This document shows, piece by piece, positions 7,455 to 16,720 of a stretch of DNA of 64,000 nucleotides. The notes beneath the pieces are model-generated. The model was given only the letters and a program-made list of their open reading frames with translations. It was not told where the DNA came from and did no database searches. A program made the translations under genes and the position numbers. Source of the DNA: CAMLJR01 sp964500675 (GTDB taxonomy: Bacteria; Pseudomonadota; Gammaproteobacteria; Pseudomonadales; CAMLJR01); NCBI GenBank assembly GCA_964500675.1, contig CAZCNY010000006.1, positions 1-64,000 on the forward strand, read 5' to 3'. Within the stretch, counting starts at the first letter, position 1. Every line of letters begins with the position of its first letter.

Positions 7455-8651
7455 TCAATTGTCAACTAGTAATTGTCCACTGAACGCCTTGTGCAGGAGG
7501 GATTTTTTCAACGCATCCAGCGCGGCGAGTTTTTGTTGGTAGATGGATTCGAGACGTTGGGTTTGTTCGTTGAGCCCATCAAGTTGCGCGACAATTATGC
7601 CCTGCTGCTCCAACGATGTCGTGATGACTGGAAGCTTCCGTAACTCTGTTAGCCCAATAAACTCTTGCGCTCCGCCTTTAGATCGCGAGCTTACGTATCT
7701 GGCAGCAATTGAAGACTTCAAAAAATAAAAGAGAAAGTTCTGATTAATAGAATTACCTAGTTTTACTAGACAAACGTTTTTAATGCTGAATATTCTCTCG
7801 TCGTCGACGATGCATGTCATTCCTCGGTTCGCACCTATCATAGAAATTAATATGTCGCCGTAAGCTACATTCGATCTTTTATAAAACTTGTCGTGATCAT
7901 CTTGTGTAATGAACTTAGTATTTTCAAGACTTAGCCCATTTTCTGTTACGTTTTTCTGGGTTACGAATGGAATTCCTTCCGCTACGTATTTAGGCGAATC
8001 GTGAGTACCATCTTTTACATCACAAATATCGCCGAGAACCTTCTCCACCCACCCCTCACCCCGCTGCGTAAACACCGACTCCAAATAACTCTCAAACAAA
8101 GCCCGTGCATTCTGCAAATTTTTTTCGGCGTTGGCTTTGGCGGTGGCGATGTTTTCAAACGCTTCGTCGAGGATGGCGACGATGCGGTGTTGTTCGGGGA
8201 GCGAGAAAACTGGAACCAAAACCTCTTTAAGCTTTCCGCCCGAAAGCTCTTTGAACGTTGCTCCTGTTCCAAGATCGTTGAGCAAATCGACATTGCTTAA
8301 CAAATAGTAATAGAGAAATTTATGGTCGAGGCCATCTTTAGGAATTAATCCTTTGCAACCCTGATTTGTAGACATCGGCTTAGTGTTTATGACCAAATGT
8401 CCAATTGGTGCGCGAGACGAAAGAATGACGGAGTTCGACGGTAATATTCGGGCCGAACTATCTCGAAGACCTAAATCAGTAATTTTTCGCTCGGTGTTAT
8501 CCACGTATGGACTGAAACGTTTTCCCATTTCTGCAGGGGTAATCCACAAATTACTTCCACCCCAATATTCCTGAACTCCAGTTTTTGGCGTACCACCATT
8601 TACGATATCGCAAATATCCCCGAGCGGCTTTTTTGATCTTTCCACCTTCAT
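7455..8651 (-). CDS. hsdS: Type I restriction-modification specificity subunit
   Basis: The 398-aa DNA-recognition subunit that directs both methylation and cleavage. It has the normal two-part architecture: target recognition domain 1 (about 1-145), a conserved coiled-coil spacer (FSLPEQHRIVAILDEAFE onward, about 153-195), recognition domain 2 (about 200-345) and a second coiled coil ending LLHKAFSGQL. The start codon overlaps the hsdM stop (ATGA). The final residues LVDN are encoded by the inverted repeat that borders the four-helix gene, so the natural C-terminus seems to have been replaced. Base composition is more AT-rich than hsdM, usual for variable hsdS genes. Confidence 0.95.
   Translation of the reverse strand: MKVERSKKPLGDICDIVNGGTPKTGVQEYWGGSNLWITPAEMGKRFSPYVDNTERKITDLGLRDSSARILPSNSVILSSRAPIGHLVINTKPMSTNQGCKGLIPKDGLDHKFLYYYLLSNVDLLNDLGTGATFKELSGGKLKEVLVPVFSLPEQHRIVAILDEAFENIATAKANAEKNLQNARALFESYLESVFTQRGEGWVEKVLGDICDVKDGTHDSPKYVAEGIPFVTQKNVTENGLSLENTKFITQDDHDKFYKRSNVAYGDILISMIGANRGMTCIVDDERIFSIKNVCLVKLGNSINQNFLFYFLKSSIAARYVSSRSKGGAQEFIGLTELRKLPVITTSLEQQGIIVAQLDGLNEQTQRLESIYQQKLAALDALKKSLLHKAFSGQLLVDN
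7462..7479. repeat. Right inverted repeat, overlapping the hsdS 3' end
   Basis: The 18-base sequence TCAACTAGTAATTGTCCA is the inverted partner of 7038-7055 (16 of 18 matching). It encodes the last codons of hsdS. An extra TTGTCAATTG-like copy (7452-7461) lies beside it. Confidence 0.8.
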
Positions 8652-10102
8652 ACCAACGCCCTAATACTCGCCAACACGCCCGCGCTCTCCGCATCCAGCG
8701 CCGCAATTTCATCCATAATTTCCTGCGGACTGCGGTGTGCGATAGCTTCGCCGCCGTTGGGATTTTTTACCGACAGATCGCACGTCGCGGTATCGATCGT
8801 GGCGACATCGACGCTCCAGCTTTTCGGCGAATCCGCAAAGGTTTTTTGCAGCGCGATAAATTCGGCGAGGTCGTTGTCGTTGAGCGGATTGGTTTTGCCC
8901 ATGTTGCGGCCGGGGTCGAGCTGGTAATACCAGACCTTGCGCGTCGGCGCGCCTTTCTCGAAAAACAGCACGATAGTCTTGACGCCGGCGCCCTGGAACG
9001 TGCCGCCCGGCATATCGAGCACGGTGTGCAGCGTGCAGCTTTCCAATAACAGCTTGCGCAAACTCACCGAGGCATTATCGGTATTCGATAAAAACGTATT
9101 TTTGATGACGATAGCGCCGCGACCGCCGGCTTTTAAAATTTTGATGAAATGCTGCAAAAACAAAAACGCGGTTTCGCCGGTGCGGATCGGAAAATTTTCC
9201 TGCACTTCCTTGCGCTCTTTGCCGCCGAACGGTGGATTGGCGAGCACGATATCGTAGCGATCCTTCTCCTGAATATCGGCGAGATTTTCCGCCAGCGTAT
9301 TCATGTGAATGATATTAGGCGCTTCGATGCCGTGCAGAATCATATTCATGATCGCAATGACATACGCCAGCGATTTTTTCTCTTTGCCGTAAAAGGTTTT
9401 CTCCTGCAGCGTGCGCAAATCTTTGGTGGTCAATTTCGGCTGGGCCTTCAGATAATCGAACGCCTCGCACAAAAAGCCCGCCGAACCGCAGGCGCCGTCG
9501 TAAATGCGCTCGCCGATTTGCGGCTGCGTGACCTGCACCATCGCGCGAATCAACGGACGCGGCGTGTAATATTCGCCGCCGTTGCGCCCGGCGTTGCCCA
9601 TGTTTTTGATTTTGGCTTCGTACAGATGCGAGAGTTCGTGCTTTTCGCTCTGCGAGCGGAAACGCAATTCGTCGATATGATCGATAATCTCGCGCAGGTT
9701 GTAACCGCTGTGAATGCGGTTTTTTATTTCGCCAAAAATTTCGCCGATTTTATATTCGAGCGTATTCGGCCCGCTGGCTTTCTGTTTGAAGCCGTGCAAA
9801 TACGGAAACAATTTGGTATCGACAAACACACGCAGATCATCGCCGGTCAGCGCCCTGTTGTGATCGAGCTTGCCGTTTGCATCTTTCGGCGCGGCCCAAC
9901 TTTCCCAGCGATACGGCGCATCGAGAATGAATGTGTATGGCCTGCCTTCGAGCTTGGCTTCGGTTGCTTTATCCTGCTCCAGACCATCGAGATATTTCAG
10001 AAACAACAACCACGACGTCTGCTCGGTGTAATCGAGTTCGGTAGTACAACCGGCTTCTTTCCTGAGCACATCGTCGATATTTTTAAACGCTTGTTCGAAC
10101 AT
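8648..10102 (-). CDS. hsdM: Type I restriction-modification DNA methyltransferase
   Basis: A 484-aa N6-adenine methyltransferase subunit. The N-terminal helical domain (MFEQAFKNIDDVLRKEAG) is followed by a SAM-binding core with DGACGSAGFLCEAF as motif I and the catalytic NPPFGG near residue 288. In the complex, two HsdM and one HsdS methylate the hemimethylated target. The start at 10102 gives the canonical N-terminus and removes a 15-residue extension with no family resemblance. It is the first gene of the hsd operon; the promoter should lie in the 190 bases between it and tRNA-Pro, where I see no clear boxes. Confidence 0.95.
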   Translation of the reverse strand: MFEQAFKNIDDVLRKEAGCTTELDYTEQTSWLLFLKYLDGLEQDKATEAKLEGRPYTFILDAPYRWESWAAPKDANGKLDHNRALTGDDLRVFVDTKLFPYLHGFKQKASGPNTLEYKIGEIFGEIKNRIHSGYNLREIIDHIDELRFRSQSEKHELSHLYEAKIKNMGNAGRNGGEYYTPRPLIRAMVQVTQPQIGERIYDGACGSAGFLCEAFDYLKAQPKLTTKDLRTLQEKTFYGKEKKSLAYVIAIMNMILHGIEAPNIIHMNTLAENLADIQEKDRYDIVLANPPFGGKERKEVQENFPIRTGETAFLFLQHFIKILKAGGRGAIVIKNTFLSNTDNASVSLRKLLLESCTLHTVLDMPGGTFQGAGVKTIVLFFEKGAPTRKVWYYQLDPGRNMGKTNPLNDNDLAEFIALQKTFADSPKSWSVDVATIDTATCDLSVKNPNGGEAIAHRSPQEIMDEIAALDAESAGVLASIRALV

Positions 10103-10289
10103 CGGTGTTGAATCTCTCGGAATGCAAAGGACAAACCACTGCACCACGTTGCAGCGGTTGGCTAATTTAACCGGATTGAGGAGATTAGAGAAATTTTGCG
10201 TGCCGCGCGGGCGGGAAGCAACAGGACGCCGCGAAAACTATGGCGTAGCGAAACAAGACGAAAGAAAAAAACGGAGCGGGAAATAAAGT

Positions 10290-10366
10290 TGGTCGGGCAT
10301 GAAGGATTTGAACCTTCGACCCCTACGTCCCGAACGTAGTGCGCTACCGGACTGCGCTAATGCCCG
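10290..10366 (-). tRNA. tRNA-Pro (anticodon CGG)
   Basis: Folds as a full cloverleaf on the minus strand: acceptor CGGGCAT/ATGCCCG, D-arm with AGTCCGGTA loop, anticodon stem CTACG/CGTAG around loop TTCGGGA (anticodon CGG, reading CCG), and T-arm GAAGG-TTCAAAT-CCTTC. Discriminator A and an encoded CCA end are present. Its 3' end faces the restriction-modification operon. Confidence 0.97.
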
Positions 10367-10384
10367 AAAAATTTTGCGAGAGGG

Positions 10385-10415
10385 GCCGGGAAAACCCGGC
10401 GCGGCGCGCACTATA
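10385..10415 (-). promoter_or_regulatory. tRNA-Pro promoter region with GC-rich discriminator
   Basis: On the minus strand a -10-like TATAGT (10410-10415) is followed by a very GC-rich stretch (GCGCGCCGCGCC), typical of stable-RNA promoters under stringent control. A perfect 6-bp hairpin GCCGGG-TTTT-CCCGGC (10400-10385) follows, in the leader. No good -35 box is visible. Confidence 0.5.
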
Positions 10416-10460
10416 ACAAAACGCTTTCGGCACGCCTAGCCTTATCGAAAGACCGCTGTT

Positions 10461-10652
10461 TTACCAGGTAATTCCCGCGCGATGCACGATCCAGCGGCTC
10501 AAAAAAAGCAGCGCGACGGTGACCACATTGAGCAGGATGATCATGTACAGCGGGCGAAACGGCTTGCGCTCGACATCGTTGTAGCCGCTGCGAATAACGC
10601 TGTCCACGCGGGCCTGGTCTTCCGGATATAACTTGCGCTCTTCTGTACTCAT
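10461..10652 (-). CDS. DUF3094-type small membrane protein
   Basis: A 63-aa protein with the pattern of the Pseudomonas-group DUF3094 family: YPEDQARVDSVI, then VERKPFRPLYM, then one transmembrane segment (IILLNVVTVALLFLSRWIV). The family has no known function; a single-pass inner-membrane protein is predicted. The ATG at 10652 was preferred to one at 10670 because a purine-rich AGAAGAGAAG precedes it. It follows the acyl-CoA dehydrogenase gene by about 170 bases on the same strand and may be separately transcribed. Confidence 0.85.
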   Translation of the reverse strand: MSTEERKLYPEDQARVDSVIRSGYNDVERKPFRPLYMIILLNVVTVALLFLSRWIVHRAGITW

Positions 10653-10821
10653 CGACTTCTCTTCTCGCATCGATTCATTTTTTCATCGGCTAATAGGGCT
10701 CGATTGCCTCATCGGCGGCGCAGCCGCCAAAAACCGACGGCGATTATCCCACAGCGCCGCCCGCATCGCGATGCTTACGATCGCAAGCATTGACCCGCAT
10801 CAAGCCGCGAACCGCGCGGCG

Positions 10822-12597
10822 TCAGTACGCAAATTGCTCCGGCGAAAGCGCCATCATTGCATCGGCACCGCCGGCGATCGATTTCGCCAGCGATTCGATC
10901 TGCGGCAAACAGTGCTGCATGAAAAAACGTGCGGTGTGCAGTTTCGCCGCATAAAAACCATCGCTGTCCTGCGCGGTTTTTTGCAACGCAACCCGCGCCG
11001 TATACGCCCACATATAGGCGTACATGACGTGCGCAAACAAATGCAGATATTCGACAGCCGCCGCGCCGACACTGTCGATGTCGGCTTGTGCTTTATCGAT
11101 GATACCGAACGTGGTCGTTTCTAGCGTTTTGACGGCATCTTGCAGCGGCGCGATAAACTCACGCATCGCTGAATCATCGGCTGCGCTGCAAAACCCGGTG
11201 ATTTCCTCGCGCATTTCGAGCAGGAATTTACCGCCATTGCCGAGCACTTTGCGGCCGATGAAATCCATCGCTTGAATGCCGTTGGTGCCTTCGTAAATCT
11301 GCGCGATGCGCGCATCGCGCACGAGTTGCTCCATGCCCCACTCGCGCACATAGCCGTGGCCGCCGAAAACTTGCTGGCCGAGCACGGTGGTGTCGAAACC
11401 TTTATCGGTTAAAAACGCCTTCGCGATCGGGGTCAATAACGCCACTTTATTTTCGGCTTTTTCGCGTTCTTCGCCGCTGCCGAATTTCGCGGTATCGAGC
11501 TGCACGCCGACATAGGCCGCGAATGCGCGTCCGCCTTCGGTGTAGGCTTTTTGCGTCATCAGCATGCGCCGCACATCGGGGTGCGCGATGATCGGATCGG
11601 CGACCGCTTTACTGCCCGGCACGCGCCCCTGCAAACGTTCGCGCGCATATTTGAGCGCACCTTGATACGAACGCTCGCCGCAGCCGAGACCTTGCAAGCC
11701 GACGCCGAGCCGTTCGTAATTCATCATCGTGAACATGTATGCCATGCCTTTGTGCGGCTCGCCGACGAGATAACCGATGGCGCCATCGAAATTCATCACG
11801 CAGGTGCTCGATGCATGAATACCCATTTTGTGTTCGATCGAACCACAGCGCACGGCGTTGCGCGTGCCGAGTTTACCGTCGATATCGTGCATGAATTTCG
11901 GTACGACGAATAATGAAATACCTTTGGTACCGGGCGGTGCGTCGGGCAATTTCGCGAGCACAAGATAAATAATATTATCGGTGAGGTCCTGTTCGCCGCC
12001 CGTGATGAATATTTTCGAACCCGTGATGCTGTAACTGCCATTGGCGCGCGGCTCGGCCCTGGTGCGAATGATGCCGAGATCGGAACCCGCGTGCGACTCG
12101 GTCAAACACATCACGCCGGCCCATTCGCCGCTGTAAAGTTTCGGCAGATATTGATTTTTCTGCGCTTCGCTGGCGTGGGCGTGAATCGACAACGCCGCGC
12201 CAATCGACAATCCCGGATACAACGCAAACGCCACATTGGCCGAGCTCAGCATTTCTTCGCACATCAAGCCCAGCAATTTCGGCATACCCTGACCGCCGTA
12301 TTCGGGATCGCCGGACAGGCCGATCCAGCCGCCTTCGGCGAACAGCTTGAAGGCCTGTTTGAAACCTTTTGGCGTCGTTACAACGCCATCGTTCCACTGT
12401 ACGCCCTCCTCATCGCCGCTGCGATTGATCGGCGCGATGACTTCACTGGAAATTTTTGCGGATTCCTCAAGCACGGCCTCGGCCAATTCGCGAGTGGCCT
12501 CGGCGGTGCCGGGCAGTTTCGCCCATAGCGCTTCGGCGTTGAACAGCTCGAACAGAACAAAGCGCATATCGCGCAGCGGTGCGACGTATTCGGTCAT
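10822..12597 (-). CDS. Acyl-CoA dehydrogenase with C-terminal extension
   Basis: A 591-aa FAD-dependent acyl-CoA dehydrogenase of the long (AcdH_C-bearing) subgroup, which includes DmdC-like enzymes. Visible features are the flavin/substrate motif CLTESHAGSDLG, ITGSKIFITGGE, the C-terminal dehydrogenase helices with QVFGGHGYVREWGMEQLVRD and EGTNGIQAMDFIGRKVL, and an extra C-terminal helical domain after about residue 470. It forms a 2,3-trans-enoyl-CoA by alpha-beta dehydrogenation; the substrate cannot be read from sequence. TTGGAG before the ATG at 12597 fixes the start over a TTG at 12609. Probably part of the catabolic cluster upstream. Confidence 0.93.
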   Translation of the reverse strand: MTEYVAPLRDMRFVLFELFNAEALWAKLPGTAEATRELAEAVLEESAKISSEVIAPINRSGDEEGVQWNDGVVTTPKGFKQAFKLFAEGGWIGLSGDPEYGGQGMPKLLGLMCEEMLSSANVAFALYPGLSIGAALSIHAHASEAQKNQYLPKLYSGEWAGVMCLTESHAGSDLGIIRTRAEPRANGSYSITGSKIFITGGEQDLTDNIIYLVLAKLPDAPPGTKGISLFVVPKFMHDIDGKLGTRNAVRCGSIEHKMGIHASSTCVMNFDGAIGYLVGEPHKGMAYMFTMMNYERLGVGLQGLGCGERSYQGALKYARERLQGRVPGSKAVADPIIAHPDVRRMLMTQKAYTEGGRAFAAYVGVQLDTAKFGSGEEREKAENKVALLTPIAKAFLTDKGFDTTVLGQQVFGGHGYVREWGMEQLVRDARIAQIYEGTNGIQAMDFIGRKVLGNGGKFLLEMREEITGFCSAADDSAMREFIAPLQDAVKTLETTTFGIIDKAQADIDSVGAAAVEYLHLFAHVMYAYMWAYTARVALQKTAQDSDGFYAAKLHTARFFMQHCLPQIESLAKSIAGGADAMMALSPEQFAY

Positions 12598-12708
12598 GGC
12601 TGACTCCAATTATCTGAGGGCATGGCTGGGACGATAGACTCAATCTGCAACGCAGACAACTGTACATAGGCTGTGCGATTAAGCACAATCGTTAGAGCTG
12701 CGCGTCGA

Positions 12709-13506
12709 TCATAGGCTGGATTCCGCCTTAACCGCAGGCGCAGGCCGGTTGCCCGATCTCGCTTTAAGCTGATCAAAGTCGGCTAAATATTTTGGCCGCA
12801 CCGTTCCGCAAATAAAATCCCAGATCGGTGTGTAGCCGCCAAAGTTAAAGTTGAAATATTTGTGATGCTGATCGTGAAAGGTTGTCGTGATAAACCATTT
12901 CGTTGCCCAAGACTTGTTCCACCAGCGCGGCAGAAATTCATATCCCGAATGCACGTACAACCCCATGATGATATTGCATGGCGTGAGCAGCGCTACGGTG
13001 CCATCGTGTACCGTAACCAGCGATAAAAACAGCGGAACAAAGCCACCATTGACGAGCGATTCGAGCGGGCTAACGGATAACGTAGTCAATAGATTGGGCG
13101 CGGTGGAGTAGTGATGGATCTTGTGCACCCATTCATAAATTGGCTTCTTGTGCATCAAGCGATGAAACCAGTAAAAATAGGTGTCGAACAAAAAAAAGGA
13201 GAGCGCAAACTCCAAACCGATAACCCACCCGCTGGTCGGTTCGTGGTTGATGGTGAAAAAGCCATGCACCCACAGCATTTTAGTGATGTAGGTAAGCGCA
13301 GTGGAGGAAATGGTGATACTGATCGTCGCGAAGAATATTTCCTTGCGAAAAATTTCCCATCGAAACCGGTTGGGTTGAATTTTCCTAGCGCTAAAAAAGC
13401 CGCGATAAATACCTAGCGCAATGCCGCTGGCGAAAAATAAAATGATCCATGCGGCAAGAAGGCGATTCCCGCCCAAGTAATCCTGAAGCGCTGTCAAAAC
13501 TTTCAT
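12709..13506 (-). CDS. Fatty acid hydroxylase / sterol desaturase family membrane protein
   Basis: A 265-aa integral membrane di-iron protein. Several transmembrane segments are present and the three histidine clusters of the superfamily are visible in order: HRLMH (HxxxH), HKIHH (HxxHH) and HDQHH (HxxHH), which ligate the two irons. Members hydroxylate or desaturate lipids using O2. It lies between the flavin reductase and the acyl-CoA dehydrogenase on the same strand, suggesting a lipid or hydrocarbon oxidation role, but the substrate is unknown. Confidence 0.88.
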   Translation of the reverse strand: MKVLTALQDYLGGNRLLAAWIILFFASGIALGIYRGFFSARKIQPNRFRWEIFRKEIFFATISITISSTALTYITKMLWVHGFFTINHEPTSGWVIGLEFALSFFLFDTYFYWFHRLMHKKPIYEWVHKIHHYSTAPNLLTTLSVSPLESLVNGGFVPLFLSLVTVHDGTVALLTPCNIIMGLYVHSGYEFLPRWWNKSWATKWFITTTFHDQHHKYFNFNFGGYTPIWDFICGTVRPKYLADFDQLKARSGNRPAPAVKAESSL

Positions 13507-13645
13507 GCAACACCTTTTCTCGTGCTAAACGCAGTTTAGAAAGCCAGATTCATCCGTCTGAAATCCAACTGCACTACGCATAAACAAACTGACACTTCTC
13601 GAACCACGCTCCTGCCTGAAAAGCCGCGAACAATAGCCTGTGGGG

Positions 13646-14122
13646 TTAATGCACTTCGGCATACTTGCCCTTGTAAAACAACAACGGCCGCCCGGTCGGG
13701 CGTGTCGTAAACTCCAACACCTCGCCAATTATGATGAGGTGATCACCGCCGGGATAGCGCGCCCATACGCGACATTCAAAACTCGTTAATGCGTCTCTCA
13801 AAATTGGACTGCCGGTGCGGCCGAGACAGAAGTGCGAGACAAAGAGCGCATGCTCGCCTTTCTTCGCATAAATAGACGAGTGTCCCGCCTGCTCATCGGA
13901 CAACACATTAATCGCAAATTTATCCGCGGTATTGAAAACATCAAAACACTCTGAGTTATTTTGAACGCTCCAGAGCACCAGCGGCGGCTCCAGCGAGACT
14001 GCGGAAAACGAATTAATCGTCATCCCGATCGCCTCGCCCCGCGCGGGCGCAACCGTCACCACGCAGACGCCGGTGGCAAAATTTCCCAGTGCATCTCGGA
14101 ATTTTCTTTTGTCGAACGCCAT
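13646..14122 (-). CDS. Flavin reductase family protein
   Basis: A 158-aa HpaC-like flavin reductase domain. The family opening FRDALGNFATGVCVVT, the FMN-contact segment MTINSFSAVSLEPPLVLWSV and the end GRPLLFYKGKY are all present. Such proteins use NAD(P)H to make free reduced flavin for a partner monooxygenase. No two-component oxygenase is seen in the window, so its partner is elsewhere or it has another role. It starts 4 bases after the acyl-CoA ligase stop, so the two are very likely co-translated. Confidence 0.9.
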   Translation of the reverse strand: MAFDKRKFRDALGNFATGVCVVTVAPARGEAIGMTINSFSAVSLEPPLVLWSVQNNSECFDVFNTADKFAINVLSDEQAGHSSIYAKKGEHALFVSHFCLGRTGSPILRDALTSFECRVWARYPGGDHLIIIGEVLEFTTRPTGRPLLFYKGKYAEVH

Positions 14123-14126
14123 GTAA

Positions 14127-15836
14127 TTACTCTGTCTGGGCGAGTCTAGCCGCTGCGAGCTTTCTCAATTCTGGGCGACGGATTTTGTTGCTACCCGTCA
14201 TCGGCAATTCATCCTCACTGAAGAATAGAACTTCGCGCGGCACTTTGTAGCTCGCGAGGGATTGCTTGGCAAAGTTTTTCAAATCGGCCGCCTCGAGATG
14301 CTGACCATGTCTCGGCACCACGCACGATACAACGATTTCACCGAGCGTTTTATGCGGGACACCCACGGTAAACAAACTGTGCACCGCCGGATGCTCTGCC
14401 AGGACCGCATCTATCTCGGCGGGAGAGACGTTGGCACCCCCCGTTTTGATGATATCGCTGAGCCGTCCCTGCCAGAACAGGTGGCCGTCTGCATTCAGAT
14501 AGCCGGCGTCACCGGTGTGAATAAACCCGTCGCGATCGAAGCTATCTTCCGGCGGAATTTTCAAATAACCGGAGGTCAGCGTTGGGCCTTTGACGATGAT
14601 CTCCCCGGCCTGACCTATCGGCAACACCGCTCCCGTATCCGGATCGACGATACGCAAACTGTTACCCGGCAACACTTCGCCGTGACTGCCATCGCGATTT
14701 TCACTGCTGCGCCAAGCCACAACGAACGTAAATGTTTCGGTCATGCCGTAGCCGTTACATTGCGACCAGTTCGTCGCGACGCTCGGATGTGCCGCGATCA
14801 CGGAGTTCTTATCGATGTATTTCAATGACGACAGATCCGTATCTTTCCACGCGGGACACTCAGTCAAACGCGCCTCTTGATGCGGCCAGGCGATGATTTG
14901 AGAAACCTTTTCCGACGCCAATAACTCCAACGCTTCATCGGGCTGAAAGTATCGCTGCAACACAAGGCAACCGCCCACACTCAGCGCGGAACCGAATGCC
15001 ATGGCAAAATTGCCGGACCAGAAAAAACCGTTCGCGCTCCACGTGCGCACGCTGCTATCGGTTTCAAACCAGCGGCCGAAACGCCAGCATTGCAACGTCG
15101 CGGCGCGATGCGTCTGCTGAATCGCTTTCGGCAGCGCGGTGGAACCGGACGAGAAAAAAATCAACGCCTGATCGACAGGACTTGAAGCGGTCGCCGCAGC
15201 ATTTACCAACAACGAAGAAATACCGGCCCCAGCGGCAATAAACGCATCCCACGGCTGCATTCCCGCTATTGCCGCAGCATCATCGACGCACGCTACATGA
15301 TCGACACACACCACTCGCCGCAGAAATGGAAGCTCTTCAAAATATAATTCGCCGGGTTCGCTGGCGGTCAGCGCCGGGCACAGCTCATTGATATCGGCGA
15401 CGAAATTGCGAGAGGCGACGCCTGCCTCCATGATTAAAATCTCCACATCGGCAAGGCGCAGTTGGTAGCCCAACTCCTGGCGGGTGGAAAAGGTATTGAG
15501 TGCAACCGCCACGGCTCCCGCCATCGCGGCACCCAACGCGCTGAATAGCCACTCGGGCCGATTCGAGATGAGAACACCGACGCGCGTGCCACGCCCCGCG
15601 CCAAGCGCTAATAACGCTTTGGCCACCCGCTGGCACTCCGCGTACATCTCCGCGTAAGTCCAACGGTGAACCTGGCCGGCATCATCCTTCCAGCACAGCG
15701 CTTCGCGATTGGCGTAGCGCTCAGCGATTTCATCGACAAATCCCGCCAGCGTCAGCGAGCCTAAACCTAGCTCTTCGCTAAGCGGCGGCCCATCGAAACT
15801 CGAGAGATGGGTGTTATTAATATGTTGCGTGGACAT
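14127..15836 (-). CDS. AMP-dependent acyl-CoA synthetase/ligase
   Basis: A 569-aa ANL-superfamily ligase that activates a carboxylic acid to its CoA thioester through an acyl-adenylate. Core motifs are visible: FFSSGSTALPKAIQQTHRA (A3, with TALPK in place of the usual TGLPK), NGYGMTET (A5), TGDAGYLNADGHLFWQGR (A7), DIIKTGGANVSPAEID (A8) and the catalytic lysine near SNKIRRPELR (A10). The ATG at 15836 gives a normal N-terminus; an upstream extension to 15911 is unlikely. It sits between the dehydrogenase SDR and the flavin reductase, as expected for the entry step of a degradation pathway. Confidence 0.92.
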   Translation of the reverse strand: MSTQHINNTHLSSFDGPPLSEELGLGSLTLAGFVDEIAERYANREALCWKDDAGQVHRWTYAEMYAECQRVAKALLALGAGRGTRVGVLISNRPEWLFSALGAAMAGAVAVALNTFSTRQELGYQLRLADVEILIMEAGVASRNFVADINELCPALTASEPGELYFEELPFLRRVVCVDHVACVDDAAAIAGMQPWDAFIAAGAGISSLLVNAAATASSPVDQALIFFSSGSTALPKAIQQTHRAATLQCWRFGRWFETDSSVRTWSANGFFWSGNFAMAFGSALSVGGCLVLQRYFQPDEALELLASEKVSQIIAWPHQEARLTECPAWKDTDLSSLKYIDKNSVIAAHPSVATNWSQCNGYGMTETFTFVVAWRSSENRDGSHGEVLPGNSLRIVDPDTGAVLPIGQAGEIIVKGPTLTSGYLKIPPEDSFDRDGFIHTGDAGYLNADGHLFWQGRLSDIIKTGGANVSPAEIDAVLAEHPAVHSLFTVGVPHKTLGEIVVSCVVPRHGQHLEAADLKNFAKQSLASYKVPREVLFFSEDELPMTGSNKIRRPELRKLAAARLAQTE

Positions 15837-15940
15837 CGACCACCCTGACCAAATCAATTCATCGGACAAGTAACCGCTAATTTCCCCGACCGCTCCGCTA
15901 TCGCAGGGCAACTATCTTAAGGGCGCCTCTTCGGCAATCA

Positions 15941-16720
15941 TCACTCCGGCATAATCCACTGCGATTTCAAACCGTAATCCGAAAGGTATTTGGTCGAACT
16001 CCAGCCGCCATCGACGACGATGGTTTGACCGTTAATAAACTCTCCGCCGGGCGAGCAGAGAAATGCAATCGTTGCGGCGATATCGTCGACTGTTCCCAGC
16101 CGCGGATAGGGTGTCATTTCGTTATTCATTTTCTGAAAAGCGACATCCTCATAACGTCCAGCGGTCATCGGCGTCGGCGTTACGCCGGGGGCAACCGCGT
16201 TGCAGCGGATTCCCAGCGGGCCATATTTGCAGGCGATATGCTGGGTAAGTCCGGTGATCCCGGCCTTGCACGCGGAATAGGCGCCGCCATGCATGCCGCC
16301 AATAACGGCGAACGTCGAGGTGACATTGATAATGGCGGAGCCGGGCTTCATCTGCGGTATCACCTCACGCGCCAAGCGAAAAGGGGCGCGGAGCATAAGC
16401 GCAATGCAGTAATCGAGCATCTCATCATCAACCTCCAGAAGAGGCTTTGGCTTGCCGATACCCGCGTTGTTGATAAGCGCAGTAATTGCTCCAAAGCGAT
16501 TTACTGCGGCTTCGACAATACGCTTAGGCGCATCTTGATCGGTGACATCAATGGATAACGTTGCAACTTTTTCGCTATCGCCAATAGCCTGCTCGAGATC
16601 AGCAAGCTTCTGTGGGTCTCTGCCGACGCCAAAGACCGTAAACCCGGCTTTTGCCAGCAAGACCGCAGAGCCCAAACCAATCCCGCTTCCAGCACCCGTA
16701 ATAACTGCGCAACCCGCCAT
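15941..16720 (-). CDS. Short-chain dehydrogenase/reductase
   Basis: A 259-aa classical SDR. The Rossmann glycine motif TGAGSGIG lies near residue 11, NNAGIG near residue 85, the catalytic YxxxK is YSACK with Ser upstream in NVTS, and VAPGVTPTPM follows. The cofactor is not certain; R after VG (GVGRD) could favour NADP. It may act as a 3-hydroxyacyl-CoA or alcohol dehydrogenase in the cluster. The ATG at 16720 is preceded by GGAG; a GTG two codons earlier is possible. It is the first minus-strand gene of the cluster and divergent from the hotdog dehydratase. Confidence 0.92.
   Translation of the reverse strand: MAGCAVITGAGSGIGLGSAVLLAKAGFTVFGVGRDPQKLADLEQAIGDSEKVATLSIDVTDQDAPKRIVEAAVNRFGAITALINNAGIGKPKPLLEVDDEMLDYCIALMLRAPFRLAREVIPQMKPGSAIINVTSTFAVIGGMHGGAYSACKAGITGLTQHIACKYGPLGIRCNAVAPGVTPTPMTAGRYEDVAFQKMNNEMTPYPRLGTVDDIAATIAFLCSPGGEFINGQTIVVDGGWSSTKYLSDYGLKSQWIMPE

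Noticed and set aside
9149..10111. Long plus-strand ORF (320 codons) over hsdM
   Set aside because: Antisense to a well-conserved gene and shows no recognisable motif; biased codon use of GC-rich genes opens such frames.
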